Positions 1-7,931 of a stretch of DNA of 42,838 nucleotides are shown in pieces. Origin of the DNA: a virus. Location of the stretch: positions 1 through 42,838 of IMG/VR virus record IMGVR_UViG_3300043444_000155. The stretch is one strand, 5' to 3'. A model generated the notes under the pieces. It was not told the origin of the DNA. It searched no databases and saw only the letters and a list, made by a program, of their open reading frames with translations. Position numbers and translations under genes: made by a program. How positions within the stretch are numbered: position 1 is the stretch's first letter; every line of letters begins with the position of its first letter.

Positions 1-1345
1 TGGCGTGACGCTTGACGAGGTCAGGTCGCACCGCTTCAACTTCTTGGGCAATCACACCGCGTTGCGGCATTCCCATCATTGTGTAGTCATAAATTCCCAC
101 GCCAATTGCGTGAGTGCCGACGCGCTTAATGTTTGACTTCAAGCGACGATCGGAGAACATAAACGCGGCAGATCCAAGCTGTGCGCCGGCGCCCAAGAGG
201 TTGCCGAATGCAGCGTTCTGCGCGTTGGCCGCGCCCAGCTGCGCGTCGTAACCCATCTGTGTCGCGCCCAGGATGTTGGGCGTCTCAGCGCGTTGCGCAG
301 CCGCGAACGATGGCATCTGAGGCATGCTGACTTGCTGGCCAGACAACAACGCGTTCATCTCGTTCAGAGACATGCCGCGGCGCTGTGCCTGCTCTGCGAT
401 CGCCTGCTGGCGGATCTGGTTCATCTGGTTCGCATACTGCTGGTTCAAGCCGTACTGCTGAGAGATCGCGCTGTTCTGCGCTCCCATGTTTGCAAGATCC
501 AACGCAGAAGCCTGGCCAAGAGCCTGGTTCTGAAACTGAGCTGCGCCCAAGTTCTGGTTGAAGTTCTGCTGCTGCGCTGCGTTGCCAAACTGACCGCCTT
601 GCAAGTCTTGATTGAACGCTTGCTGCGCTGTGCCCATCTGCATGTTGTACAGACGCTGGGCCTCGCTGCCGGCGCTGTCGAGCGCGTTGAATCGCTCGGC
701 TGCCTGACGCGAGTTCAATTCATTCAAAGCGCGGTTGTATGCCTCAGAGCCTTGCGTGAAGCCCTGGTTGGCCAACTTTGTCTCGAGCTGCTTTTGCTGG
801 TAGTCATAGACCGGCTGCATCTTCTGCATGAGCTGGTTTGCGACTGTGTCGCGGTAGCTCGAGTCGAACTGAGGCAGCGCTGGATTGTCAGCAGTGTTCA
901 AAGACGTCTGAGGGCCGCCAAAGTTGAAGCCCGTGCTCAAGCCTGCGGAGTAGTCCTTCACGCCCGTGTACAAATTGCCAGGCGCGTTGGCCGAGGTCAG
1001 CTGTGGCAGGTTCTGGTAGTCAAACGGCTTTGAGTATTCACTGGCCACGCGGCCCATGAAACTGTTGGCCAGATCACTGCGGCCACCTTGGATCGCGATT
1101 TGATCGTTCAGCGCATCTTGGAGACCAGGCGCAAGCGTGTTGTTCTGAGTCCACTCCGTGACCGCCTGGCCAGTGGCCGGATCAGTGACTGACCGCGTGC
1201 CCCAAGTTTGCGAACCAAACGGCGTGTTGATAACAGGCCGGTTGGCATAGTTTTGAATGTTGGTTAATTCTTTCGACGCTGCCGCCTGAGTATTGGCTGC
1301 GCCAATGTAATCAGGTGCTGCTGGTGCTGACGACTTTCCGCCCAT
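1..1345 (-). CDS. Gln-rich tail protein with C-terminal S74 chaperone, haplotype A, 3' end cut by window edge
   Basis: The gene reads from ATG 1345 (MGGKSSAPAAPDYIG) leftward off the window without a stop, giving at least 448 residues. It is Gln/Asn/Ala-rich, with a predicted helical middle, and ends in SDRRLKSNIKRVG and GVIAQEVE, the hallmarks of the peptidase S74 intramolecular chaperone (Ser-Lys dyad in SDRRLK). S74 domains trimerise the preceding protein and cleave themselves off. The homologue at 36806-38095 is 429 residues long; this copy has about 30 extra residues, mostly in the Gln-rich middle (a FNQDLQGGQFGNAAQQQ-type expansion), and lacks only about the last 11 residues. Its start overlaps the preceding GNAT-like gene by 35 nt. 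Likely virion tail role; the exact position in the particle is not known. Confidence 0.8.
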   Translation of the reverse strand, partial: MGGKSSAPAAPDYIGAANTQAAASKELTNIQNYANRPVINTPFGSQTWGTRSVTDPATGQAVTEWTQNNTLAPGLQDALNDQIAIQGGRSDLANSFMGRVASEYSKPFDYQNLPQLTSANAPGNLYTGVKDYSAGLSTGFNFGGPQTSLNTADNPALPQFDSSYRDTVANQLMQKMQPVYDYQQKQLETKLANQGFTQGSEAYNRALNELNSRQAAERFNALDSAGSEAQRLYNMQMGTAQQAFNQDLQGGQFGNAAQQQNFNQNLGAAQFQNQALGQASALDLANMGAQNSAISQQYGLNQQYANQMNQIRQQAIAEQAQRRGMSLNEMNALLSGQQVSMPQMPSFAAAQRAETPNILGATQMGYDAQLGAANAQNAAFGNLLGAGAQLGSAAFMFSDRRLKSNIKRVGTHAIGVGIYDYTMMGMPQRGVIAQEVEAVRPDLVKRHA

Positions 1346-1751
1346 GTTCCTTCTCCTTGATCCAGCGGCACTCGTCGTGCCTCATTTCAAACATCACACA
1401 ATCAACGGTCTCAGCGATCTGCCGAAACCCCAGCTTGCGGTTCATCCTTAACGCATCATCCAAGTGCTTTGGTGTGAGGCCGTAGACCGCTTCCTTGCCG
1501 CATGTAATCAGCGGATATTCGAAAGCCGCACGCCAAAGCTCACGGGTCAAACTGTGCGGGGTGTCAAATGCAACGTGCATCCAGCACCCCTTTTCTGTCC
1601 ACGCGTTGTATGCGACAGCAGCCCCAATTGTGCCGTCATCGCGCATCGCTGCTATCGCTCGCAGGTCACTACTCCAAGGCAGGTGAGTCCTCCGGTTCAT
1701 CCATTCCCAGATGACCGGATACTCGCCTGGCTTGTCAGTAGTGAGCCGCAT
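1311..1751 (-). CDS. GNAT-like acyltransferase of the tail module, haplotype A
   Basis: A 146-residue protein. The pattern (N-terminal KPGEYPVIWEWMN, central DGTIGAAVAYN, then GCWMHVAFD, and a late NRKLGFRQIAETVD) fits the compact GNAT-like fold often found as a single gene within podovirus tail modules. The NRKLGF segment resembles the C-terminal GNAT motif, in which a residue follows the acetyl-CoA strand. Substrate unknown. It starts 3 nt after the stop of the repeat protein, and its end overlaps the S74 gene by 35 nt because the final residues (KVVSTSST) run into that gene. The copy at 38088-38516 ends earlier and overlaps by only 8 nt. Family assignment is by pattern recognition, not a search. 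Confidence 0.65.
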   Translation of the reverse strand: MRLTTDKPGEYPVIWEWMNRRTHLPWSSDLRAIAAMRDDGTIGAAVAYNAWTEKGCWMHVAFDTPHSLTRELWRAAFEYPLITCGKEAVYGLTPKHLDDALRMNRKLGFRQIAETVDCVMFEMRHDECRWIKEKEHGRKVVSTSST

Positions 1752-1754
1752 GCG

Positions 1755-3077
1755 TCAAAACTCCAAACTTCCCCAGGTTTCATCAAAGACAGACTTTCCG
1801 CCGCCTGTCGTGCCAGCTCCGGGGGATTGCTGTTGGCTCAACCACTCGTTGTAGATCTCCAGCTCGCTCGGTTCCAAAAGCTCTGGATAGTCAAAAGTCT
1901 GGGACCTGCTGCCCTGATCGTCCAAAGCAATAGGACCGCTGACAACCTCAATCGTGACGTTGGGAACCTTTGGTCTTGTCAAATCCGAAATTTGATCTGC
2001 GGTCAAACCTGACGTAGCACCGCTGCTGTCCAGACCAGCAAACGAACTGTCTACTGAGGCAATTGCGTCGGTTATCGCGTCGCGAATAGAGGCGCCACCG
2101 CCAGACGATGGCTCTGTGATCGGGTCATCACTAGGCGACCCTGGGTCGCCTGGAGCGCCTGGTTCCGTAAAGGGATCACTTGGTCCGGTAGGGCCAACGT
2201 ATATAGGGTCATAAACAGGATCAAATACTGGATCCACAACGGGATCGACTGAAGGACCAACAACAGGGCCCACCGTAGGATCAACTACTGGATCCACAAC
2301 AGGATCTACAGAAGGATCAACAACGGGATCAACCCAAGGGTCCACCCATGGATCAACCCATGGATCAACCACAGGATCAACCACAGGATCAACCACAGGA
2401 TCAACCACAGGATCTACTGCAGGGTCCACAACGGGGTCAACAGCTGGCCCGTCTGGATCAACTACAGGATCAACCACGGGGCCGTCTGGATCTACAACGG
2501 GATCGACCACAGGGTCCACGACTGGATCTTCTGGATCAACAACGGGATCCTTTGGCGGTTCTGGATCGACAACAGGATCCTCTGGATCAACAACGGGATC
2601 TTCAGGATCTACCACCGGATCTTCAGGATCTACCACCGGATCTTCTGGATCAACGACAGGATCTTCAGGATCGACCACAGGATCCTCTGGACCAACCCAT
2701 GGATCAATCCACGGATCAACCCATGGATCTACCCATGGATCTACTGGGCCCGCAGGTTCACCGCCAGGCAGAACTACTTCTGGCGCGACATACTTTGAAG
2801 GAGTCAGGGCAGCTGGATCGTTTGCGCCGCGATAAGCGCGAGGGTTAAAGCTGAGAGGCGCTCCATTAGCGCCATTGGCGTACCGCGTGAAGCCAGGATT
2901 TGCAGGGCCTGAAATCTTGCGCAACGCGGAAATCAAATCTGAACGGCGCACGTCTGGCTTGGCAAACTCAGCGTTTGAACCTTGTCGCAAAAGAGAAGCG
3001 GCCAACCTTGGCGCTGAAGCAATCAGCTGTAGCGTCTCATCTGGTAGCCCGTAGGTTTCTTGCTTCACTGCCATCAC
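1755..3077 (-). CDS. Proline/aspartate repeat protein (VDP repeats), haplotype A
   Basis: A 440-residue protein with three parts. The N-terminus (GLPDETLQLIA) and the C-terminus (TFDYPELLEPSELE ending in ETWGSLEF) are conserved with the homologue at 38520-39557. Residues of roughly 105-300 consist of short units such as DPVVDP, DPEDPVVDP and DPWVDP. Such Pro/Asp-rich arrays probably form an extended, non-globular stalk. The other haplotype has a Thr/Gly-rich and acidic segment instead. The start overlaps the preceding stop by ATGA, so translation is probably coupled to the gp10-like gene. Located among tail genes, so a virion surface or tail role is inferred. No enzymatic motif is visible. 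Confidence 0.75.
   Translation of the reverse strand: MMAVKQETYGLPDETLQLIASAPRLAASLLRQGSNAEFAKPDVRRSDLISALRKISGPANPGFTRYANGANGAPLSFNPRAYRGANDPAALTPSKYVAPEVVLPGGEPAGPVDPWVDPWVDPWIDPWVGPEDPVVDPEDPVVDPEDPVVDPEDPVVDPEDPVVDPEDPVVDPEPPKDPVVDPEDPVVDPVVDPVVDPDGPVVDPVVDPDGPAVDPVVDPAVDPVVDPVVDPVVDPVVDPWVDPWVDPWVDPVVDPSVDPVVDPVVDPTVGPVVGPSVDPVVDPVFDPVYDPIYVGPTGPSDPFTEPGAPGDPGSPSDDPITEPSSGGGASIRDAITDAIASVDSSFAGLDSSGATSGLTADQISDLTRPKVPNVTIEVVSGPIALDDQGSRSQTFDYPELLEPSELEIYNEWLSQQQSPGAGTTGGGKSVFDETWGSLEF
2221..2760. repeat. GGATC-rich tandem repeat array
   Basis: The DNA behind the VDP array is an imperfect minisatellite with units such as GGATCAACCACA and GGATCTTCAGGATCTACC. Because Asp-Pro is encoded as GATCC(N), the tract carries more than 30 GATC sites in about 540 bp, where about two would be expected. 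It is prone to slippage and to assembly error, so the repeat number shown may not be exact. Confidence 0.85.
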
Positions 3078-4672
3078 ATCACTCCACCTAATTCAGTCAT
3101 CATGTGCGCCGATGTAAACACCGTCGCAGGTAGCCCGCGCACCTTCATGCGCATCGAGCCGTAGTAACCCAGGCCAGCCGTGCCGTACCAAGCCTGGTAG
3201 GTGTTCTGGCCAACCCAAGAGGCCGCGTTCCACACGCTGGCGTCCCAGATCCCGTTATCCGTCCCGTTGAAATACGGCGAGCCGCCCACGGGGCTCAAAT
3301 TGAACTGGGTGTTAATTTGCAGCTTCACCGAGGGCGCAGCTGTCGCGATAAAGACAGGGCGAACCATGCCGAACTTTTTGAGCTGCGCAGGAGTGCCAAA
3401 GTTTTGGAACGACGTCTGCATGTCGCCTTCGACGTAGTTACCGCCAGCGCCAACGCTGTCAACGCCGTCGCGATCGCCGTACAGGCCTTTGCAGGTAAAG
3501 CCGTCCTCAGTGCCAAAGAACAGCTCGCCATTGATCACGGCCACGCTGCGCATTGGCATGCCAACAAACTGACACCAGGCGCCTGTCGTGACGTTCATCG
3601 CAAACTGGCGATATGTGCCACCGTCTGCCGGCAGCTTGATCACCAGCACCTCGGACGAGGGCACGACAAAGACGTCGAAATACTTTTCGTCAATCAGCCT
3701 GCGCACCAGGGGCGCAAAGACTGACTGGATCTTGGACGCGGGGCCGATCTGCTGATCCTGGCTGTATTGGCCTGTGATCAGTCTGGACATGGGAACCAGG
3801 CCCAGCTCAGAGACGACCATCACGTCACCGCCAAACGGCGTGAAGTAGACGCCATGCCGAGGCACGGGGCCGACGTACCAGACGCCCTTGATCTGAAAGG
3901 TGGTCGCGCTGGTGGGGTCTGTGCCCTCCCAGACGGCCACGTCACCCTCTGTGCCGATCGCGACCAGGTAGTCGTCGATCGACAAGCCGGCATCCATCGT
4001 CCAGTTAATCAGCGCGGAGACGTAACCGCCGTTGCGGAGAATCGAGCCCATTGGGAACGATGTAGCCGTGCCAGTGATCGCGTCCACGGTGTCCATGTAG
4101 TAGACGTTCTGGTCTTCCAGGCATGTGAACCACACGCGGCGCTTCCACACGGCCACCGTGCGCACGCTGGTAGGTAAGCCGGTCACAGAGCGCTGCAGCC
4201 ATCCGCTGCCCGTGCTGTAAGTCCAGTAACCGGCGCCAGGCGAGACGGCCAGCAGGAACGTGTCCGCGGCAGTCGAGAACTGAGTGGTCCACCACTCGTC
4301 GTCGGTGCTCCCTGTGCCCGTTACAGCGAGCACAGGGGCGCCACCAGCGGTGACGTCGTAGATGTCTCCACCGACTGCAATAAATACTTTGTCGTCCGCG
4401 TTGTCGGGCGCCTTGTAGCTAAACACCGATTCAACAGGATCGCCAGGCAAGGTCACAGAGTCTGCGTAGACCTGATACCCCTTGCGGAGCTCGCAGCCCT
4501 GCTGACGCGGAATAAAGTTGGTCAGCACCAAAGCATCGGCAGGCGTCATGGCCGCGATCGGGTCGCGGTAGTTGAGGCCGCCTGTTGGCGCTGGAATGAC
4601 ACCGACCTGCGCAGTTTGTGCGGCGGCTGCCCTTCTAGGTGTCTTGAAAGGCTTGAGAGGCACCAATGGCAT
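3074..4672 (-). CDS. P22 gp10-like tail hub / packaged DNA stabilisation protein, haplotype A
   Basis: A 532-residue protein with the features of podovirus tail accessory factors of the P22 gp10 type. The N-terminus (APTGGLNYRDPIAAM) precedes a beta-rich body with repeated VW/WF strands (WKRRVWFT, VAVWEGTDP, KGVWYVGPVP), as expected for a beta-propeller hub that closes the portal channel after packaging. No signal peptide or coiled coil. It begins 2 nt after the adaptor gene and ends in an ATGA overlap with the repeat protein. The homologue at 39557-41152 is 531 residues and closely similar. The name rests on position and general pattern, so the exact family is moderately certain. Confidence 0.65.
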   Translation of the reverse strand: MPLVPLKPFKTPRRAAAAQTAQVGVIPAPTGGLNYRDPIAAMTPADALVLTNFIPRQQGCELRKGYQVYADSVTLPGDPVESVFSYKAPDNADDKVFIAVGGDIYDVTAGGAPVLAVTGTGSTDDEWWTTQFSTAADTFLLAVSPGAGYWTYSTGSGWLQRSVTGLPTSVRTVAVWKRRVWFTCLEDQNVYYMDTVDAITGTATSFPMGSILRNGGYVSALINWTMDAGLSIDDYLVAIGTEGDVAVWEGTDPTSATTFQIKGVWYVGPVPRHGVYFTPFGGDVMVVSELGLVPMSRLITGQYSQDQQIGPASKIQSVFAPLVRRLIDEKYFDVFVVPSSEVLVIKLPADGGTYRQFAMNVTTGAWCQFVGMPMRSVAVINGELFFGTEDGFTCKGLYGDRDGVDSVGAGGNYVEGDMQTSFQNFGTPAQLKKFGMVRPVFIATAAPSVKLQINTQFNLSPVGGSPYFNGTDNGIWDASVWNAASWVGQNTYQAWYGTAGLGYYGSMRMKVRGLPATVFTSAHMMTELGGVM

Positions 4673-4674
4673 GG

Positions 4675-5424
4675 TCAGCCTCCATAGCCAGTGTCTGGCG
4701 TGTTAACCAGGGGCTGGATGTAAGGGAAGCGGAAGTCGCGGGCCATTGACAGGACCGGAGCACCTTTTGCTGAACCCTTGCGGTTTTCAAATGAGAGCTG
4801 GAAGTCACGCATCGCTGCGCTAGAGTCCAGGCCCTTCATCTCGAGCCATTTCACGCGTGTGTACAGCGTGATCAATGTGGCATCGAGCAAAGCCACATCA
4901 CCGTTCTGTGTGATGCGGTTCTTGTAAAGAGTCGGATCGTTCTGATCGCGCACCCAGGCCTGAGACATGTAAAACACGTTCATCGTCTGAGGCGAGTTTG
5001 GAGGCGCGAGCACATAGATCATGTTGTCGCGCACCTGCCAGTAGAACGACAGCGTGGGCAACGTTGTGCGGATCAGCAGCTGCTGCCACATCTGTGGCGA
5101 GACAGGGCCGAGGGACGGGAACTGCGTCGTAGCGTTCCAGTTGGTTTGGTCGATCCAATCAAAGAAGTCCTCTGGCAGAGGGAATGCTTTTTCCTTCTGG
5201 CCGTTGGTGTCGGCAGTGATTGGGATCTGGTAATTCTTGATCAGCTCTTGCCAATCAAACATGGTGAGCAGCTCGATGCCGGCCATGTTGGCGGCCTGCA
5301 CGAACTGCTGCACCGCTGGATCTTCTGATCCAGCTGGATCGTTGGGGACGGGGAAGGCCACCATCGAGGCCACGTTCTGCACGATGGCCGAGAGGGTCGA
5401 TTCGTTAACGATTTGAAAGGCCAT
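4675..5424 (-). CDS. Head-tail adaptor (P22 gp4-like position), haplotype A
   Basis: A 249-residue protein beginning MAFQIVNESTLSAIVQNVASM and containing FPLPEDFFDWIDQTNW and VKWLEMKGLDSSAAMRDF. Helical at both ends with a short beta region, it fits the connector proteins that dock below the portal in podoviruses. Start ATG 5424 follows a GGAGTAGGGG-like ribosome-binding site. It lies between the coiled-coil protein and the gp10-like hub, which supports an adaptor role. The second copy at 41155-41910 differs mainly in the loop near residue 70 (TADTNGQKEK versus QSDPLIPNQRER). Confidence 0.6.
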   Translation of the reverse strand: MAFQIVNESTLSAIVQNVASMVAFPVPNDPAGSEDPAVQQFVQAANMAGIELLTMFDWQELIKNYQIPITADTNGQKEKAFPLPEDFFDWIDQTNWNATTQFPSLGPVSPQMWQQLLIRTTLPTLSFYWQVRDNMIYVLAPPNSPQTMNVFYMSQAWVRDQNDPTLYKNRITQNGDVALLDATLITLYTRVKWLEMKGLDSSAAMRDFQLSFENRKGSAKGAPVLSMARDFRFPYIQPLVNTPDTGYGG

Positions 5425-5437
5425 CCCCTACTCCTAT

Positions 5438-6052
5438 TTACTCAGCTTCAGCTGTTGCTGGCGCCACGTTGCGCTTGGCGGGCTTGGCGCTGGCTTGCAG
5501 TGCCTCGACCATCGTGCGCAGGTTCTCGATCTCCGCGTCGCGCTTTTGCAGCTCGGCGTTCATCTTCTCGATCGGGGCGTTGTTGGCCGCGACCTCCATA
5601 AATGCCTTGGCGCGTTGCTTGTCCGATTGAAAAGACATGAACTTGCCGCCCAAGTTGTCGTTCGCGTCTGCGAGCTGCTCAACCGTGACGATCTTGAAGA
5701 ACTTGTATTCCTCGACCTTGGACGCGTTCATGCCTGGCAAAGCGCTCAATGGAGTGCCGGTGACAGCTTCTTCCTGGCCAGCCTTCCATTTGTTGTATCG
5801 GTCCTGGAAGCGAAAGATGTCCTGCTGACTCAGAGGACGCTCAATCACAGAGGACTTGTCGCCCGGCACATGAATGCGGACGTAATCGACTTCCTCGTAC
5901 ACAGCGCGGCCAGCTTCACGGCTCTTGCCGGGTTGCATGACAGGCTTTCGGAAAAACTCGATGTAGAGCTTGTTATCGGCGGCAAAGCGGGTCTCATCCG
6001 GTTTGGAAAAGTCGCTGGGCTCGTCGAAGATGGTTGGTGTCGTGGGTTGCAT
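5438..6052 (-). CDS. Conserved phage structural-module protein with C-terminal coiled coil, haplotype A
   Basis: A 204-residue protein, MQPTTPTIFDEPSDFSKPDE. Its centre has a conserved VRIHVPGDKSSVIERPL segment followed by RFQDRYNKWKAG. Residues about 160-190 (IEKMNAELQKRDAEIENLR) form a clear coiled coil and the tail is Ala/Lys-rich. I recognise it as a conserved hypothetical of podovirus head-tail modules but not its function. Start ATG 6052 is preceded by AAGGTCAGAG. The homologue at 41923-42537 is nearly identical up to the coiled coil and diverges after it. Confidence 0.65.
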   Translation of the reverse strand: MQPTTPTIFDEPSDFSKPDETRFAADNKLYIEFFRKPVMQPGKSREAGRAVYEEVDYVRIHVPGDKSSVIERPLSQQDIFRFQDRYNKWKAGQEEAVTGTPLSALPGMNASKVEEYKFFKIVTVEQLADANDNLGGKFMSFQSDKQRAKAFMEVAANNAPIEKMNAELQKRDAEIENLRTMVEALQASAKPAKRNVAPATAEAE

Positions 6053-6073
6053 CTCTGACCTTTTTTATTTGAA

Positions 6074-6259
6074 TTACACGTTGGTCTCGATCACTAGATC
6101 GGTACCAGGGGAGCCACCGATGCGTGAGCCACCGATGGATGCACCGTCAACGCCTGTCAGGCCAATGCCTTCACAGACTGCGCCGGTGGATTGGGATGCA
6201 GCCGTGTCAACGACTGCGGGAGCTGCTGCGGAAACTGCGCCGCTAAATGTTGCTGCCAT
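6074..6259 (-). CDS. Small 61-residue protein downstream of the capsid gene, haplotype A
   Basis: Encodes MAATFSGAVSAAAPAVVDTA, followed by a Gly/Ser-rich GIGLTGVDGASIGGSRIGG stretch. It has a good ribosome-binding site (GGAAGGAAT, 6 nt upstream) and is conserved in both haplotypes (42559-42744). It sits immediately downstream of the capsid gene across a structured RNA element. Position and size suggest a minor capsid or decoration protein, but nothing in the sequence proves that. Confidence 0.6.
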   Translation of the reverse strand: MAATFSGAVSAAAPAVVDTAASQSTGAVCEGIGLTGVDGASIGGSRIGGSPGTDLVIETNV

Positions 6260-6276
6260 GATTTATTCCTTCCGTT

Positions 6277-6330
6277 AAAAAACCCGAGGGGTTGTGGGTC
6301 TCCCCAGTCCCTCGGGAAAGGGAGACCCAC
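6277..6330 (-). terminator. Post-capsid attenuator: two mutually exclusive hairpins and a U tract
   Basis: In the minus-strand RNA, GTGGGTCTCCC (6330-6320) pairs perfectly with GGGAGACCCAC (6304-6294). The loop of that hairpin holds CCCGAGGG (6316-6309), which pairs perfectly with CCCTCGGG (6290-6283), directly followed by six U (6282-6277). The two stems cannot easily coexist because the connecting loops are only 3-4 nt, so they look like an antiterminator/terminator pair or a strained pseudoknot. The element sits between the capsid stop and the 61-residue gene and is identical in the other haplotype. It probably limits transcription past the capsid gene. Confidence 0.7.
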
Positions 6331-6345
6331 GACGGCCCACCAAAA

Positions 6346-7317
6346 TTAGTTTTGGATACGACCCTGGAACTGAGCACCAGAGGTGGTCAGGTTGCCGGCC
6401 CAAGCCAAGATCTGAACTTCAGCGTCCTGGTTGATGGCATAGCGACGGTTGGGGCTCAAAGGAACCATGTTGCGGTCCTTGTGAGGGCGCCACTTGATGT
6501 ACTTGCTGTTGAGCATGAAGCCGGTGTTGGCAGGGCAATAGCCGCCAATACCGCCGTCCAGAACAACGTCAGCATCCATGAACTTCAATGTGGGGAAGCC
6601 CAAATTGCCAGTCTCAGGAGATGTGAAACGCTGCTGGGCTTGCAAGCTGCCCATGTAGTAAGACCAGTAGTTGTTGTCCAACACGACCAAGTCAGGACGG
6701 TCAGTGCCGCGGACCAACTGAGCCCAGAGTGCATTCAACGCAGCCTGCATAGTGGTTGCGCTGGGTGTCACGCTTTGAGCGCTAAAGTCGTACAGCTTGG
6801 AACGCCAGAAGGTCCAAGTTGCGCGGTTGATGCCACCGTAAGTGCCAGTTGTGGGGTCAGCAGGCACAGCGGCGTTCAAGCCGGTGACTTCTTTACCGCC
6901 AGAGCCAGTGCCGTCAGAGTAGATGGACTGGGCCAACTGGTTGACCATGGTGGACTCAGCCACGTTCAAGCGAGCTTCGAGCAAGTCGATGAACTGCTCT
7001 TTGCCGCTGTTTTGCAACATCTCGAGGCCAGACATCACGACGGGCACTGCGTACTGCTTGATTTGGAATTCAGCAGCAGAGATGACGTCTTGAGCAGCCA
7101 CAGGCAGCAAGTCGTAACCTGAGTAGAAACCGCCGTTCGCGTTTTCAGCGAATGAGAGTTCTTCAAAGATTGTGTTACCACCAGAGATGGTTTTGACGTT
7201 GCCGCGCTGGTTCAAGCGGGACAACAGGGCGTTATTTTTAGTAACGTTGTCAGCGATCTGACGTGTGCGCGACTGGATCGTCGTCGCAACAATATCCGAG
7301 ACATTCGGGAAGCTCAT
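6346..7317 (-). CDS. Major capsid protein
   Basis: A 323-residue protein, MSFPNVSDIVATTIQSRT, with the segment order typical of HK97-fold coat proteins: an N-terminal helical arm, FEELSFAENANGGFYSGYD, a long spine-like helix around residues 105-135, and a C-terminal beta-rich P-domain (DRPDLVVLDNNYW, GGYCPANTGFMLNS). It lies just after the scaffold gene and HNH insertion, and its start overlaps the HNH stop by ATGA. A GGAGA ribosome-binding site lies 8 nt upstream inside the HNH coding end. A strong attenuator follows its stop, consistent with high expression of this gene relative to those downstream. Confidence 0.85.
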   Translation of the reverse strand: MSFPNVSDIVATTIQSRTRQIADNVTKNNALLSRLNQRGNVKTISGGNTIFEELSFAENANGGFYSGYDLLPVAAQDVISAAEFQIKQYAVPVVMSGLEMLQNSGKEQFIDLLEARLNVAESTMVNQLAQSIYSDGTGSGGKEVTGLNAAVPADPTTGTYGGINRATWTFWRSKLYDFSAQSVTPSATTMQAALNALWAQLVRGTDRPDLVVLDNNYWSYYMGSLQAQQRFTSPETGNLGFPTLKFMDADVVLDGGIGGYCPANTGFMLNSKYIKWRPHKDRNMVPLSPNRRYAINQDAEVQILAWAGNLTTSGAQFQGRIQN

Positions 7318-7925
7318 GATGTTTCTCCATAAAAACGGTTGCCCTTGCGAGCATTTTCTCCATGTGTGAGTAACTGCAAGTTGTACTCAACATGAAGGCC
7401 ACTTACTGTCTTGCCCCGCAGAGGGACAATGTGGTCTACCGTCATGTTCATACGCTGGGCCTCAGCGTAGATGGCATCTATGGCTTCCCGGTTCGCCCAA
7501 GTGGGAGTGCGCATCTTCAGCGCAACATCTCTTAGACGTACCCTCTGCACAATCTTGGCGTAATGCCTTTCGTATTTGGTACGGTCGTAACGCTGAAACG
7601 CATCAGGGCGCTCGAGTCGCAACTGCTTTAGTCTTTCCGCTTCACGTTCCAGGTACTCTGGATGGCGCTCTCGGTAAGTCAAAGCGTTTTTCTTTCCTCG
7701 CTCCTTCGACCTTTCGTGATCCTTGTAGTAAGACTCACGAACATGACGACGTCGCATTTCAAGAAACTGCTCATCTCCTGCCTCGCGTTTTTTGCGTTGC
7801 CGTTCGTTTACCGCTTCACGACTGCACGCCACACAAGACCTGTTAGAGAGTCGCCGCTCGCCACTTAGTTCTGGGTGCTTTTCGCACACCTTGCCAAAGT
7901 AACGAGTCGGCTTTCTTTCCAACAT
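7314..7925 (-). CDS. HNH endonuclease, probable free-standing homing nuclease
   Basis: A 203-residue protein. The N-terminus has a zinc-site pattern (C14-x2-H17 and C31-x2-C34), followed by a basic helical region of repeated Arg/Glu/Lys, and a C-terminal HNH domain: DH at 164-165, H178, N182 and K194 in VDHIVPLRGKT and NLQLLTHGENARKGN. It is inserted between scaffold and capsid genes, where selfish HNH genes commonly sit, and ends by overlapping the capsid start. AT content appears higher than in its neighbours, suggesting transfer. It lacks a convincing ribosome-binding site, but a promoter-like sequence lies just upstream. Confidence 0.85.
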   Translation of the reverse strand: MLERKPTRYFGKVCEKHPELSGERRLSNRSCVACSREAVNERQRKKREAGDEQFLEMRRRHVRESYYKDHERSKERGKKNALTYRERHPEYLEREAERLKQLRLERPDAFQRYDRTKYERHYAKIVQRVRLRDVALKMRTPTWANREAIDAIYAEAQRMNMTVDHIVPLRGKTVSGLHVEYNLQLLTHGENARKGNRFYGETS

Positions 7926-7931
7926 GGTGTG

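Larger units (their letters stand above)
1..6353. repeat. Diverged duplicate of 36841-42838 (haplotype A arm)
   Basis: Gene order, gene boundaries and most protein sequence match 36841-42838, but the DNA is diverged: 7 of the first 60 bases differ. The two only become identical in the final 127 bases (6227-6353). Length differences come mainly from the repeat protein (1755-3077 versus 38520-39557) and the S74 protein. I read this as a second strain haplotype of the same genome segment joined by the assembler, rather than a true duplication within one virion. A real duplication or tandem prophages cannot be excluded from sequence alone. Confidence 0.75.

Noticed and set aside
2221-2760. CRISPR array
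   Set aside because: Short repeats have no unique spacers and keep the protein frame; they encode VDP units.
1-6353. Direct terminal repeat of a linear phage genome
   Set aside because: The two end regions are diverged over about 6 kb, and only 127 bp are identical, which do not include the window start. True terminal repeats would be identical.
6292-7122. Plus-strand open frame opposite the capsid gene
   Set aside because: Shadow of the capsid gene; no plausible start signal and a Val/Leu/His-rich antisense composition.
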